From: Acidobacteriota bacterium
GTDB lineage: Bacteria; Acidobacteriota; Blastocatellia; RBC074
DNA: 64,000 nt
Assembly (NCBI GenBank): GCA_016789605.1
Contig: JAEUQO010000202.1
Span: forward strand, 21,339-85,338
Direction of reading: 5' to 3'
Position 1 is the stretch's first letter. Every line of letters starts with the position of its first letter. Below are positions 37,106-47,168 of the stretch, one piece after another. The notes beneath the pieces are model-generated. The model was not told where the DNA came from. It made no database searches and worked only from the letters and a program-made list of their open reading frames with translations. Position numbers and translations under genes: made by a program.

Positions 37106-38764
37106 ATGAGAGAAGTCATGCAAACAGCTAAAACGAAGCCGCTCGATTGCATCGTGATTGGCTATAACGAAGTGCCATTCCAGCAATACGAAAGTTTCCT
37201 GCACAACTACGGCGTCGAAACAGAAGCTTATCGTGATTTGCAATACAGCTTTGTCAATCTTGCGGGGGAAAAACTGGATTATGTCGGCTTGCTCAATCGG
37301 GTGTTGCAACAGGCGGGCAAGTCAGAAACCTTTGGGCGGCTGAAATCGGGCGATATTCCCAATCTGGCCGCTGTTTATCTGACCAATTATTTGCGCCGCC
37401 GGGGGCTGGCGGCGGATTACATCAACCTGTTTCAAGACGAGAAAGAGCAGCTGATCGAATATCTGGCAGCCGGTCCGCTTTGTGTGGCCATCACCACGAC
37501 TTTTTATGTCGTCAACCTGCCCGTGATCGAGATGGTGGAATTCATTCGCCGTCACAACCCCGAAGTCAAAATCGTAGTCGGCGGGCCACTGATCGCCAAT
37601 CACGCTCGCAATAATCCGGGCGCAGCGTTGGCGGCGGCGCTGGATGATCTGGGAGCCGATCTTTATTTGATCGAAGGCCAGGGCGAACAGACGCTGGCAC
37701 AAGTTGTCGCCGGGCTGAAGGCGGGCTGGCGAACAAGCAGCGATTTCAGCGCTGTGCCCAATCTCGCGTACTTTGAGGGAAAGCGTCTGAAACGCACTCC
37801 GGTTGTGTCAGAGGACAATTCGCTGGATGAGAATTTCATTGACTGGCAGCAGATGACCACGCGCCCGTTGGGGCGCACGATCCAAACGCGGACGGCGCGT
37901 AGTTGCGCCTTCAAGTGCGCGTTTTGCAACTATCCCACGCGCGCGGGCGCGTTGACCTTGCTGAACCTGGACGTGCTCGAACGCGAACTGGATTCGATTC
38001 AGGCGCTGGAAGAGGTGCAAAACGTCGTATTCATTGACGACACGTTCAACGTTCCCATTCGCCGTTTCAAGGATATCTGCCGCCTGATGATCGCAAAACG
38101 CTATCGCTTCAAATGGTTTTCTTATTTCCGCTGTAGCAATTCTGACGAAGAAGCGATTGAACTGATGGCGCGTAGCGGTTGTCAGGGCGTCTTTCTCGGC
38201 ATCGAATCGGGCGCGCCGCAGATTCTCACCAACATGGAAAAAGCCGCCACCATAGAAAAGTACGCGCGCGGCATCGAACTCCTGCGACAACACGACGTGC
38301 TGACCTTCGCTTCGTTCATCACCGGCTTTCCAGGAGAAACCGAACAAACCGTACAAGAAACGATTCAGTTCTTACAGTCTGCGCGGCCCGACTATTACCG
38401 CACGCAAATGTGGTATTGCGAGCCGGGGACGCCCATTCAACGTCGGCGTGACGAGTTTCAGATACGCGGTGAAGGCTTCGTCTGGGAGCACGCCACGATG
38501 GATAGCCTGACGGCGATGGATCAGATTGACCGTCTGTTTCTGACCGTCAACGAATCGTTGTGGTTGCCACAATGGTCGTTTGATTTCTGGATCATTCCTT
38601 ATCTCTTGGGCAGAGGGCTGTCGCTGGCGCAATTCCGCGAATTCATGACGACTGCGCACAAATTGCTGGCGCTGGAAATCGCCGCCGTGCCGCAGCAACA
38701 AAAACAAATTTGGCAACAGGATCACTGGGGCGGTTTGGTTGCCTCGGCGCGCGGTTGGCGTTAA
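37106..38764 (+). CDS. Radical SAM enzyme, probable cobalamin-dependent methyltransferase (PhpK-like)
   Basis: The protein has 552 residues. The 4Fe-4S motif is CAFKCAFC (Cys267, Cys271, Cys274). It is preceded by a region with the order and length of a B12-binding domain (VAITTTFYVVNLPVIEMVEFI, IVVGGPLIANH, GADLYLIEGQGE). GIESGAPQIL and FASFITGFPGET follow in the SPASM-free radical SAM barrel. The N-terminus (CIVIGYNEVPF, EAYRDLQYSFV) resembles the family named after PhpK, a P-methyltransferase. No phosphonate genes are seen here, so C-methylation of the peptide is more likely. GTG 37073 and ATG 37118 are alternative starts; GGAAGAA at 37094-37100 favours ATG 37106. Confidence 0.78.
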   Translation: MREVMQTAKTKPLDCIVIGYNEVPFQQYESFLHNYGVETEAYRDLQYSFVNLAGEKLDYVGLLNRVLQQAGKSETFGRLKSGDIPNLAAVYLTNYLRRRGLAADYINLFQDEKEQLIEYLAAGPLCVAITTTFYVVNLPVIEMVEFIRRHNPEVKIVVGGPLIANHARNNPGAALAAALDDLGADLYLIEGQGEQTLAQVVAGLKAGWRTSSDFSAVPNLAYFEGKRLKRTPVVSEDNSLDENFIDWQQMTTRPLGRTIQTRTARSCAFKCAFCNYPTRAGALTLLNLDVLERELDSIQALEEVQNVVFIDDTFNVPIRRFKDICRLMIAKRYRFKWFSYFRCSNSDEEAIELMARSGCQGVFLGIESGAPQILTNMEKAATIEKYARGIELLRQHDVLTFASFITGFPGETEQTVQETIQFLQSARPDYYRTQMWYCEPGTPIQRRRDEFQIRGEGFVWEHATMDSLTAMDQIDRLFLTVNESLWLPQWSFDFWIIPYLLGRGLSLAQFREFMTTAHKLLALEIAAVPQQQKQIWQQDHWGGLVASARGWR

Positions 38765-38783
38765 GGCCCGTGAGAAAGAGCGA

Positions 38784-41700
38784 ATGACAATGCACGACAA
38801 CGATTATCAAACGATTCAAGGATTTCGCCTCTCGCCGCAACAACGGCGGCTGTGGCAGTTGCAACAACAGAGCGCGGCTTTTGTGGCTCAGGGCGTGATT
38901 GAAATCAACGGCGCACTTTGCGAAACGACGCTGCGGGCGGCGTTGCAACAACTGGTTCAACGTCATGATCTGTTGCGCGCCGTTTTCCATGAGTTGCCGG
39001 GAATGAAAGCGCCGGTGATGGCGATTGAAGAAACGGCTGAATTGGAATGGGCGCGCGGCGATGCCGCCAGCGCCGTGACGGAAGACCTTGCGTCGCATTT
39101 GTTGCGTGCGCGCCAGCGCCCGTTTGCGCTGGCTGAGGGGCCGGTTTTGCGCGCCATGTTGTTGTCATTGGCGGAACACCGGTCGGCTTTGATTTTGACC
39201 TTGCCCGCGCTTTGCGCCGACGCCGCGAGTTTGAGCAATCTGACGGCAGAGTTGAGCCAGCTATACACGGCCAGGCAACAAGGCGCTGGATTGCCCGCGC
39301 CGGAATTGTCTTATGTGCAATATGCCGAGTGGCAGAATCAATTGGCGGAGAACGCGGCGACTGGCGAAGGGAAAGCCTATTGGCAGTCGCAGCAGCTGGC
39401 CGAATTGCCTGCGCTGTGTCTGCCCCAGACGATAACAACCGAACCGACGACAGCGTTTGTGCCGGTTGCGCATGAGTTTTTTTGCGACGAACGGCTTTCC
39501 GCGCGGATCACGGGAACCGCCCAGCGTCTGGGAACTTCCGCGTCGTTGTTTTTGCAAGCGGTCTGGCAAACGTTGTTGGCGCGTTTGTCCGGCCAGCAAG
39601 AATTTGTGCTTGGCGTGATTGACCAAGGTCGCGAGTTTGAAGTGTTGCAACCCGGCGTTGGGTTGTTTGCACGTACTTTGCCGGTGCGCAGCCGTTGGCG
39701 GTTTGAGCAACCCTTTCAGCAGGCGCTGGCGCAACTGGGCGACGCCGTGCGGTCGGCGGTCGAATGGCAGGATGATTTTCCGTGGGCCACCGAGGGTGAA
39801 GCAGGCCGTCAGGACGGCGAGTTTTTCCCCGTGCGGTTTGAGTATGTCGAAGCCAGCGGCGAGCATCGCGCTGGCTCGGTCTCGTTTCGCCTGACAGAAC
39901 AATACGTCTGTTGCGAGCGGTTCCACGTGAAGCTTGTTTGTATGGTTGCGGGCGAAGGTCTTCGTTTGGCGTTGCAATACGATCCGCACCGGTTGAGCGG
40001 CTCGGCGGTGGCGCGTCTGGCGCAACAATTCCTCACGGCGCTGGCCAGCGCCTGTACACAGCCGGAAGAGTTGGTTGAGCGGTTGAACATTTTGCCAACG
40101 GCAGAGCGAGGGCAGTTGCTCACGTTTGCACAGACCACGGATCAGCAGATTGGCGCATCACTTTTCCCACAGTTGTTTGAGGCGCAGGTTGCGCGCGTGC
40201 CAGAGCGCGTCGCGGTGGTTTGTGAAGGCCAATCGTTGCGCTATGGCGAATTGAATCGGCGCGCCAATCAATTGGCCCGTTTTTTACGAACGCTTGGTGT
40301 GGGGCCTGAAGTGACGGTTGGCCTTTGTGCTGAGCGTTCGCCGGAATTGATGGTGGCGATGCTCGGCATACTAAAAGCGGGCGGAGCCTATGCTCCGCTT
40401 GACCCGGCGCAACCGAAAAACCGTGCCGCGCAAATGCTGGAAGATTTGCACGCTCGCGTTTTGCTGACGCAGCAACACCTGCTCGACCGATTGCCGACCG
40501 CAACGGAACGCATCGTTTGTTTGGACAGGGATTGGCCGCTGATTTCCGCAGAAAGCGATGAGAACCTGGCGAGTGCCGCACGGCCTGAAAACCTGGCCTA
40601 TGTTTTATTCACGTCCGGTTCGACGGGGCGTCCCAAAGGCGTGGCTGTCGAACATCGCCAGTTGCTTAATTACTTGCAGGGCATTCGCACGCGATTGGCA
40701 GAGCCCGACGGCGAAAGTGAACAGGGAATGAGTTATGCCGCCGTTTCAACCTTTGCGGCGGATTTGGGCAATACGGCGATCTTTCCCGCGCTGGCCAGCG
40801 GTGGCACGCTGCACATCATCGCGCAGGAACGTGCCACCGATCCCGAAGCCTTTGCGGCGTATTTTCACGAGCACGCAATTGATTGTTTGAAAATAGTGCC
40901 TTCGCATTTGGCGGCATTGCTGGCCGCAGCGCAGCCGGCACAGGTTTTACCCCACCGCTGTCTGGTGCTTGGCGGCGAAGCGACCCCGCCAGATTTGCTG
41001 GAACAGGTGCGGCGATTGCGACCGGAGTGCGCAATTCTCAATCATTACGGCCCGACGGAAACCACCGTCGGAGCGCTGACGCACGCTGTTGGAGAATCGT
41101 TGCCGAAACACGCGCGCAGTTTGCCCTTGGGGCGTCCATTGCCAAACGTGCAGGCGTATGTGCTGGATGCTTGCGGACAATTGACGCCGCTGAGTGTCTG
41201 GGGCGAATTGTATTTGGGTGGGGCGCAGGTGACGCGCGGCTATCTGTATCGGCCTGAGCTGACGGCTGAGAAGTTTCTGCCTGATCCCTTTGGGGTTGCA
41301 GGCGGTCGGTTGTATCGAACCGGAGACCGTGCCCGCGTTTTGCCGGACGGCAAGATTGAATTTGCCGGGCGACTGGATACGCAAATCAAATTTCACGGTT
41401 ATCGCATTGAGTTGAGCGAAATCCGCAACGCGCTCAACCTTCATCCGCAAGTGCGCGACAGCGTAGCCGTGATCGCCAAAGACGCCAGTGGGCAGGATGC
41501 GATCATCGCCTATTACGTAGCGCGACAGGAGTTGGAGACTGCTGCGTTGCGCGCCTTTCTGAGCGACCATCTGCTCGACGCAGCCATTCCGAATTTATTT
41601 GCTCACCTGAAGCGTTTGCCGCTGACGCTGAACGGCAAACTCAATTACGAGGCGCTGCCAACGCTGGCGGAAATCAGAGAGAGCGTTGCGCAACAGTTTG

Positions 41701-42062
41701 TCGCACCGCGCACCCGCGAAGAGGCCACAACGGCGGAAATCTGGGCGGACGTTCTGGGGCTGAAGCGCGTCAGCGTCGAAGAGAACTTTTTTGAACTGGG
41801 CGGCCATTCTTTGCTCGCGACGCAAGTCATTTCGCGCATGCGCACGGCTTTTGGCGTGGAATTGCAACTGCGCAGTTTGTTTGAAACGCCGACCGTGGCC
41901 GGACTGGCGGCGACTGTAGCCGAGAAGTTGGCTGCCGCGCCGTTTTCGTTTGCGAGCACTGCGCCGCCAGCGCGCACTGAGCAAGGGTTGGAAGCGCAGC
42001 TTGCTGCGCTCGAACAAATGACGGAAGAGGAAGCGCAGGCGCTGTTGCACGCCAGCAGGTAA
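38784..42062 (+). CDS. NRPS: pseudo-C - A(Asp) - PCP
   Basis: The protein has 1092 residues, with ATG 38784 behind GAAAGAG. The N-terminal C-like domain (GFRLSPQQRRLWQLQQ, LRAVFHELPGM) is clearly related to that of the 18213 protein, and its active-site block reads PALCAD, so the catalytic His is Ala. In the A domain (TSGSTGRPKG near 609) the FAADLGNT block aligns D235, L236 and T239. Together with K278, V299, G301, H322, V330 and G331 the code is DLTKVGHVGK, one conservative change from the Asp signature DLTKVGHIGK. A10 is NGKLNYE. PCP has GGHSLL (Ser1009). A glutamate-rich helical tail ends the protein. The upstream TauD enzyme would supply beta-hydroxy-Asp. Confidence 0.9.
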   Translation: MTMHDNDYQTIQGFRLSPQQRRLWQLQQQSAAFVAQGVIEINGALCETTLRAALQQLVQRHDLLRAVFHELPGMKAPVMAIEETAELEWARGDAASAVTEDLASHLLRARQRPFALAEGPVLRAMLLSLAEHRSALILTLPALCADAASLSNLTAELSQLYTARQQGAGLPAPELSYVQYAEWQNQLAENAATGEGKAYWQSQQLAELPALCLPQTITTEPTTAFVPVAHEFFCDERLSARITGTAQRLGTSASLFLQAVWQTLLARLSGQQEFVLGVIDQGREFEVLQPGVGLFARTLPVRSRWRFEQPFQQALAQLGDAVRSAVEWQDDFPWATEGEAGRQDGEFFPVRFEYVEASGEHRAGSVSFRLTEQYVCCERFHVKLVCMVAGEGLRLALQYDPHRLSGSAVARLAQQFLTALASACTQPEELVERLNILPTAERGQLLTFAQTTDQQIGASLFPQLFEAQVARVPERVAVVCEGQSLRYGELNRRANQLARFLRTLGVGPEVTVGLCAERSPELMVAMLGILKAGGAYAPLDPAQPKNRAAQMLEDLHARVLLTQQHLLDRLPTATERIVCLDRDWPLISAESDENLASAARPENLAYVLFTSGSTGRPKGVAVEHRQLLNYLQGIRTRLAEPDGESEQGMSYAAVSTFAADLGNTAIFPALASGGTLHIIAQERATDPEAFAAYFHEHAIDCLKIVPSHLAALLAAAQPAQVLPHRCLVLGGEATPPDLLEQVRRLRPECAILNHYGPTETTVGALTHAVGESLPKHARSLPLGRPLPNVQAYVLDACGQLTPLSVWGELYLGGAQVTRGYLYRPELTAEKFLPDPFGVAGGRLYRTGDRARVLPDGKIEFAGRLDTQIKFHGYRIELSEIRNALNLHPQVRDSVAVIAKDASGQDAIIAYYVARQELETAALRAFLSDHLLDAAIPNLFAHLKRLPLTLNGKLNYEALPTLAEIRESVAQQFVAPRTREEATTAEIWADVLGLKRVSVEENFFELGGHSLLATQVISRMRTAFGVELQLRSLFETPTVAGLAATVAEKLAAAPFSFASTAPPARTEQGLEAQLAALEQMTEEEAQALLHASR

Positions 42063-42090
42063 GACCGACGCGCACACGCAACATCTGGGC

Positions 42091-45000
42091 ATGCACGATT
42101 GGCAAACCATTTTGAATCAACTAACGCCCGCCAAGCGCGCGTTGTTGGCGGCGCGCAACCCGCTTTCGTTTGCGCAACAGCGGCTTTGGTTTCTGGATCA
42201 GCTTGCGCCGGGCCAGGCCGATTACAACATCCCGGCAGCGTTGCGGCTGACCGGCAGGCTGAACGTGCCCGCTCTGGAAGCCGGTATCAACGAAATCGTC
42301 CGCCGCCACGATGCGTTGCGCACAGTGTTTGGCGCGGTGGAAGGGCGACCATTTCAGTTGGCTTTGCCCGCCAAATTGGTTTCCTTGCCGCTGCACGATT
42401 TGCGCAACGTTCCTGAAACCGAGCGTGAGACGCGGCTGGCGTGTTTGCTGAACGAAGCTGCTGGGCGTCCCTTTGATTTAACGCGTGGCCCATTGTTCAG
42501 CGTGGAATTGTGGCGGCTGGCCGAAACCGAGCATGTGTTGTGGCTGAACTGGCATCACATTATTGCCGATGGTTGGTCGCTGGAAATTTTCTTTCGCGAA
42601 TTGGCGATGCTTTATCAAGCCTACCTGCACGGCGCGCCGTCGCCGTTGCCCGAATTGCCGTTGCAATATGGCGATTATGCGCGCTGGCAACGTCAGGAAG
42701 AACAAGGTGAGGCCTGGCAACGCCAGCTTTTGTACTGGAAACGGCAACTTCAAGGAGCGCCCGCCAGCCTGCCTTTGCCGACGGAAGGAACGTTCCGGGC
42801 ACAGCCATCGTCCGCAGGGGCAACTTACCGATTTACGCTGCCGGAGCGGTTGACGGCTGCCTTGCGTGAATTGAGCCAGCGCGAAAACGTGACGCTGTTT
42901 ATGACTTTGCTGGCGGCTTTTCAGACGCTGCTTTATCGCCACACGGGCGAAACAGACCTGGTTGTCGGCACGCCACAGACCAACCGCAACCGCGTGGAGT
43001 TGGAAGGCCTGATCGGGTTTTTCCTCAACACGCTGGTTTTGCGCGGCGATCTGGCGGGCAAACCGACAACGCGAGAGTTATTGGCGCGCACGCGCGAAAC
43101 CGTGTTGGCCGCGCATGCCCATCAAGACCTGCCGTTTGAAGCCTTGGTGGGCGAACTGCAACCTACGCGTCAGTTACAGCAACAGCCGCTTTTTCAAGTG
43201 GCTTTTACGTGGAAGAGCGCGGTGTTGCCCGCCGCAGAGCTGCCGGGGTTGACGGTCAGTGCGCTGCCGCTCGGGTCCCACACCGCCAAATTTGATTTGA
43301 GTCTGGGATGGGTCGAAACCGCCGCCGGTTTGGAAGGCGTGTTTGAGTATCGTGCCGCGCTATTTGCCGAAGGCGCAATTCAGCGCTGGGCAGAGCGGTT
43401 GCAACGATTGTTGCTGGGCATGACTGCCCAGCCTGCCGCGCCGGTATCTCGCTTGCCGTTATTGACCGAAGCGGAACAGCGGCAAGTGATACAGGAATTT
43501 AACCCTGAAGCAACGCCGCTGAGCGAGACGCTCTGCGTGCCAGCGCTGATTGAAATCCGGGCTGCGCGTCAGCCCGCGAAGCTGGCAGTCGTGGCCAGTG
43601 ACGACGCGCTGACGTATGAGCAACTAAACGCGCGGGCGAATCAGTTGGCGCGTCGGCTGCAACGGTTGGGGATCGGGCCGGAAATGCGCGTGGGCATTTG
43701 TCTGGAACGTTCGGCGGCGCTGGTGACGGCAATGCTGGCCACCCTCAAAGCGGGTGGCGCGTATGTTCCCCTTGATCCGGCTTATCCGTCAGAGCGTTTA
43801 CGCTGGCTGGCGGAAAACGCCGGAGCCGGTGTGTTGTTGACGCAACGCAATCTGCGAGAGCGTTGGGGAGCTTTACGCGCGCCGATTGTTTGCCTGGATG
43901 AAGAGAACAACGACGATGATCGAGAAGCCGACCAGTCTTTGCCAAATTCAGTGACACAGGCCAATGCTGCTTACCTGATCTATACCTCTGGTTCAACCGG
44001 TCAGCCCAAAGGCGTGGTGGTCACACACGCCGGGTTATTGAATCTGATTTGTTGGCATCAACGGGCGTTCGGCGTCACCGAAGCTGATCGCGTTACGCAA
44101 TTGGCAGGCGTTGGTTTTGATGCCTGTGTTTGGGAATTGTGGCCGCATCTGGCTGCGGGCGCGACTTTGTTTTTGCCAGATGACGAGACGCGGCTATCAC
44201 CCTTGATGATGCGCGACTGGTTGGTTGCACAGGAAATCACGCTGGCTTTTTTGCCCACCCCGCTAGCCGAAATGGTTCTGTCGTTAGCGTGGCCCGCAAC
44301 AACGCGCCTGCGCTGCTTGTTGACGGGCGGCGACCGCTTGCAAAGTCATCCGCCGCCAGGGTTGCCGTTCACTTTGGTCAACAACTACGGCCCGACGGAA
44401 TGCACGGTGGTAGCCTCTTCCGGCGCGCTGGCGCCAGCGCGAGAAACAACCGCGCCTGACATTGGGCGGCCTATCGCCAATACGCAGGTTTACCTGCTTG
44501 ATGCCGCATTGCAACCTGTTCCGCGCGGTGTCGTCGGTGAAATCTTCATCGGCGGAGTCGGCCTGGCGCGTGGGTATCACCAGCAACCCGCGCTGACGGC
44601 AGAACGCTTTCTGCCTGACCCGTTCAGTCGCGTGCCGGGAGCGCGGCTTTACCGCACGGGCGATTTGGCACGCCATCGCGCAGACGGAGCGCTCTTGTTT
44701 GTGGGCCGGGCAGACCGGCAAGTGAAGCTGCGCGGCATTCGCGTGGAATTGGGCGAAATCGAGGCCGCGTTAAAACTGCATCCCGCCGTGAAACAGGCTG
44801 TTGCCGAATTGCGTGAACGTATGCCGCACGAGCCGCAGTTGGTCGCGTATCTCATGCCACAAAACGGCGCGTTGCCATCGTCAGAAGAGCTGCGCCAGTT
44901 TTTGCAAGCCAAATTGCCGACAGCATTGCTGCCAGCGGCGTTTGTTACGCTGGAGAAGTTGCCGCTGACGCCGAACGGCAAGGTCGACCGAGAGGCGTTG

Positions 45001-46068
45001 CCGCCGCTGGAAACCGGGTTTCCTCACCTCGCCGCCAAACAACCGCCGCGCGATCGTGTGGAATTTGAGCTGGCGCGGCTGTGGGAAGAATTGCTGGGAA
45101 GCGGGCCGATCAGCGCACAAGACGATTTTTTTGCGCGCGGCGGTCATTCGCTGCTGGCCGTGCGGCTGTGTGCGCAGATCGAAAAACAGTTTGGGCAGCG
45201 GCTTTCGTTGCGGACCATTTTTCAAATGCCGGTTCTCGCACAGCTCGCGGCGCAATTGCGACGGCAGGCCAATGTCGCGCTCGCCAATTCGCCGTTGGTG
45301 GCGTTGCAATCGCACGGGCAGCGGCGACCGTTCTTTTGCGTGCATCCGGTCGGCGGCAGCGTGTGGTGTTATGCCGCGCTGGCGCGCCGGTTGGGAAGTG
45401 AGCAGCCTTTTTACGGATTGCAGGCGCGCGGGCTTGAACCGGGCGAGGAACCTGTTGCGCGATTAGACGCAATGGCAACGGCATATCTGGCCGCATTGCG
45501 CAAACTGCAACCTCACGGCCCTTACCTGCTTGGCGGCTGGTCGCTGGGCGGCGTGATCGCCTTTGAAATGGCGCGGCAGTTATCGGCAACGGGCGAACGC
45601 ATCGGTTTGCTGGCAATGTTTGACAGTGCGTTACCTGACAGCGAAACACGCGCCGCCGACTGGGATGGCGACGCCGGGTTGTGGCGGAGCTTCGCACAAC
45701 AACTTGGATTGTCGCCCGATGCAGCGGCAGACCCGGCAACGATACTGACACAGGTAAAAAGCGCGGGCGTCTTACCGACAGCGACTGAAGGCGCGGAATT
45801 GATTCGTCTGTTTCGCGTCTTCAAGGCGAATGTTGAAGCCCTGGGCGATTACGCGCCGCGAGCTTATGCCGGGCAGGTCGAGCTTTGGCAGGCAGCAGAG
45901 CGCCCGCCGGAAATACGCCGCCGTCAGGCCGACCGCTGGCGCGCCTATGCCGCAATTCAAATTCACGATATTCCGGGCACGCATCACACACTGTTGTGCG
46001 AACCGCAGGTGGCAGTGCTGGCAGACGTTTTGGGCCAACGCCTGGCACAAGTGGAACAAGCACAATGA
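42091..46068 (+). CDS. Terminal NRPS module: C-A(Leu)-PCP-thioesterase
   Basis: The protein has 1325 residues. C domain: [15 protein letters not shown] and intact HHIIADGWS (155-163). A domain: [10 protein letters not shown] near 632; code DAWFLGNVVK, identical to the Leu signature. A10 is [15 protein letters not shown] has GGHSLLAV (Ser1020). Type I thioesterase from about 1070: FFCVHPVGG, nucleophile GGWSLGG (Ser1151), FDSALPD for the acid, and GTHHTLL (His1298/1299). The TE releases the finished chain by hydrolysis or ring closure; a Thr at position one could serve as nucleophile for a macrolactone, which is inference. No strong ribosome site precedes the ATG, 29 bases after the previous stop. 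Confidence 0.92.
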   Translation: MHDWQTILNQLTPAKRALLAARNPLSFAQQRLWFLDQLAPGQADYNIPAALRLTGRLNVPALEAGINEIVRRHDALRTVFGAVEGRPFQLALPAKLVSLPLHDLRNVPETERETRLACLLNEAAGRPFDLTRGPLFSVELWRLAETEHVLWLNWHHIIADGWSLEIFFRELAMLYQAYLHGAPSPLPELPLQYGDYARWQRQEEQGEAWQRQLLYWKRQLQGAPASLPLPTEGTFRAQPSSAGATYRFTLPERLTAALRELSQRENVTLFMTLLAAFQTLLYRHTGETDLVVGTPQTNRNRVELEGLIGFFLNTLVLRGDLAGKPTTRELLARTRETVLAAHAHQDLPFEALVGELQPTRQLQQQPLFQVAFTWKSAVLPAAELPGLTVSALPLGSHTAKFDLSLGWVETAAGLEGVFEYRAALFAEGAIQRWAERLQRLLLGMTAQPAAPVSRLPLLTEAEQRQVIQEFNPEATPLSETLCVPALIEIRAARQPAKLAVVASDDALTYEQLNARANQLARRLQRLGIGPEMRVGICLERSAALVTAMLATLKAGGAYVPLDPAYPSERLRWLAENAGAGVLLTQRNLRERWGALRAPIVCLDEENNDDDREADQSLPNSVTQANAAYLIYTSGSTGQPKGVVVTHAGLLNLICWHQRAFGVTEADRVTQLAGVGFDACVWELWPHLAAGATLFLPDDETRLSPLMMRDWLVAQEITLAFLPTPLAEMVLSLAWPATTRLRCLLTGGDRLQSHPPPGLPFTLVNNYGPTECTVVASSGALAPARETTAPDIGRPIANTQVYLLDAALQPVPRGVVGEIFIGGVGLARGYHQQPALTAERFLPDPFSRVPGARLYRTGDLARHRADGALLFVGRADRQVKLRGIRVELGEIEAALKLHPAVKQAVAELRERMPHEPQLVAYLMPQNGALPSSEELRQFLQAKLPTALLPAAFVTLEKLPLTPNGKVDREALPPLETGFPHLAAKQPPRDRVEFELARLWEELLGSGPISAQDDFFARGGHSLLAVRLCAQIEKQFGQRLSLRTIFQMPVLAQLAAQLRRQANVALANSPLVALQSHGQRRPFFCVHPVGGSVWCYAALARRLGSEQPFYGLQARGLEPGEEPVARLDAMATAYLAALRKLQPHGPYLLGGWSLGGVIAFEMARQLSATGERIGLLAMFDSALPDSETRAADWDGDAGLWRSFAQQLGLSPDAAADPATILTQVKSAGVLPTATEGAELIRLFRVFKANVEALGDYAPRAYAGQVELWQAAERPPEIRRRQADRWRAYAAIQIHDIPGTHHTLLCEPQVAVLADVLGQRLAQVEQAQ

Positions 46069-46140
46069 TCAACCCTGTCGCGACGAAAACGTTTATGGGC
46101 TGATGCACAATACGTTTCGTGGCGACCAAAAGAATCTGAG

Positions 46141-46147
46141 AGGAGAG
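46141..46147 (+). promoter_or_regulatory. Ribosome binding site of the MbtH-like gene
   Basis: AGGAGAG sits three bases before ATG 46151. It fixes a short MbtH-like start even though the frame is open upstream to 45830. Confidence 0.7.
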
Positions 46148-46150
46148 TTT

Positions 46151-46375
46151 ATGCATCACGAAGAAAGCGAAGACCTGACCATTTACAAAGTCGTCATCAA
46201 TCACGAAGAGCAATATTCGATCTGGCCCGCCGACCGTGAAAATCCGCTTGGCTGGACAGACGTGGGCAAAAGCGGAACCAAAGAAGAATGTCTGGCGCAT
46301 ATCAAGGAAGTTTGGACTGACATGCGTCCCTTGAGTTTGCGCAAGAAAATGGAAGAAGCCGCGCGGCAATCGTAA
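46151..46375 (+). CDS. MbtH-like protein
   Basis: The protein has 74 residues, the usual MbtH size. Family residues are all present: [28 protein letters not shown] and [10 protein letters not shown]. MbtH-like proteins bind the A domains of NRPSs and are often needed for their folding or activity. As the only copy in the cluster it probably serves several of the A domains upstream. Confidence 0.96.
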   Translation: MHHEESEDLTIYKVVINHEEQYSIWPADRENPLGWTDVGKSGTKEECLAHIKEVWTDMRPLSLRKKMEEAARQS

Positions 46376-46394
46376 GCGCTTTACCTGGCAACGC

Positions 46395-47168
46395 ATGAGC
46401 GAAAACAACCCATGGCTGAGTTATGTCCGGCCCAATCCGCACGCGCGCTTGCGGCTGTTTTGTTGCCATTACGCAGGAGGCAGCGCAGCGCTTTTTCGTA
46501 CCTGGCAGGGAGTATTGCCACAGGCCGTGGAGGTTTGTCCGGTGCAGCTTCCCGGCAGGGAAAACCGCATCGCGGAAACTTCGTTGACGCGATTGCCTGA
46601 GATTGCCGCGCGCGCCGCCACGGCGTTGCGGCCCATGTTAGACAGGCCCTATGCCATATTCGGGCACAGCATGGGCGCATTGCTGGGGTTTGAACTCGCC
46701 CGGCAATGGCGACAGGCAGGAGCAAAAAGCCCGGCGCATGTGTTTGTGTCTGGTTGTCGCGCGCCACATACGCGTGGCCACCTGCCGTCAACGCACCAAT
46801 TGCCGGACGAAGAATTTCTCGCTGAGGTGCGTAGCTTGAACGGGACTCCCGCCGCCATTTTCGAACATCCGGAATTATTGCAGTTGTTGCTGCCGGTGCT
46901 CCGAGCGGATTTTGCGGCGGTGCAAACCTATGAATATGTCGCCGGGCCTCCGCTGGATTGTCCAATGACGGCTTTGGGCGGGCTGGCCGACGCGCAGGTG
47001 AGCCGCGCGCAACTGGCCGACTGGCAGGCGCAAACGACCAGGGATTTCGCTGTGCGAATGTTGCCGGGCGACCATTTCTTTTTGAATACAGCCCAACCCC
47101 TCTTGCTGGAAATGATCGGTCAGCAGTTGCGGGGAATGCTTGCGGAAAGGCGGGACATTGATGTTTGA
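46395..47168 (+). CDS. Type II thioesterase
   Basis: The protein has 257 residues with an alpha/beta-hydrolase fold. It shows LFCCHYAGGSAALFRTW, QLPGRENR, the nucleophile GHSMGALLGFE and the catalytic His in LPGDHFFL. Type II thioesterases remove wrong or stalled acyl groups from carrier domains. The gene lies 19 bases after the MbtH-like gene and overlaps the PPTase gene by 8 bases. Confidence 0.94.
   Translation: MSENNPWLSYVRPNPHARLRLFCCHYAGGSAALFRTWQGVLPQAVEVCPVQLPGRENRIAETSLTRLPEIAARAATALRPMLDRPYAIFGHSMGALLGFELARQWRQAGAKSPAHVFVSGCRAPHTRGHLPSTHQLPDEEFLAEVRSLNGTPAAIFEHPELLQLLLPVLRADFAAVQTYEYVAGPPLDCPMTALGGLADAQVSRAQLADWQAQTTRDFAVRMLPGDHFFLNTAQPLLLEMIGQQLRGMLAERRDIDV

Noticed and set aside
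40740..40800. A domain of the 38784 protein seemed to lack the conserved Asp235.
   Set aside because: Aligning FAADLGNT with D235, L236 and T239 restores the Asp and gives DLTKVGHVGK, a normal Asp-type code.
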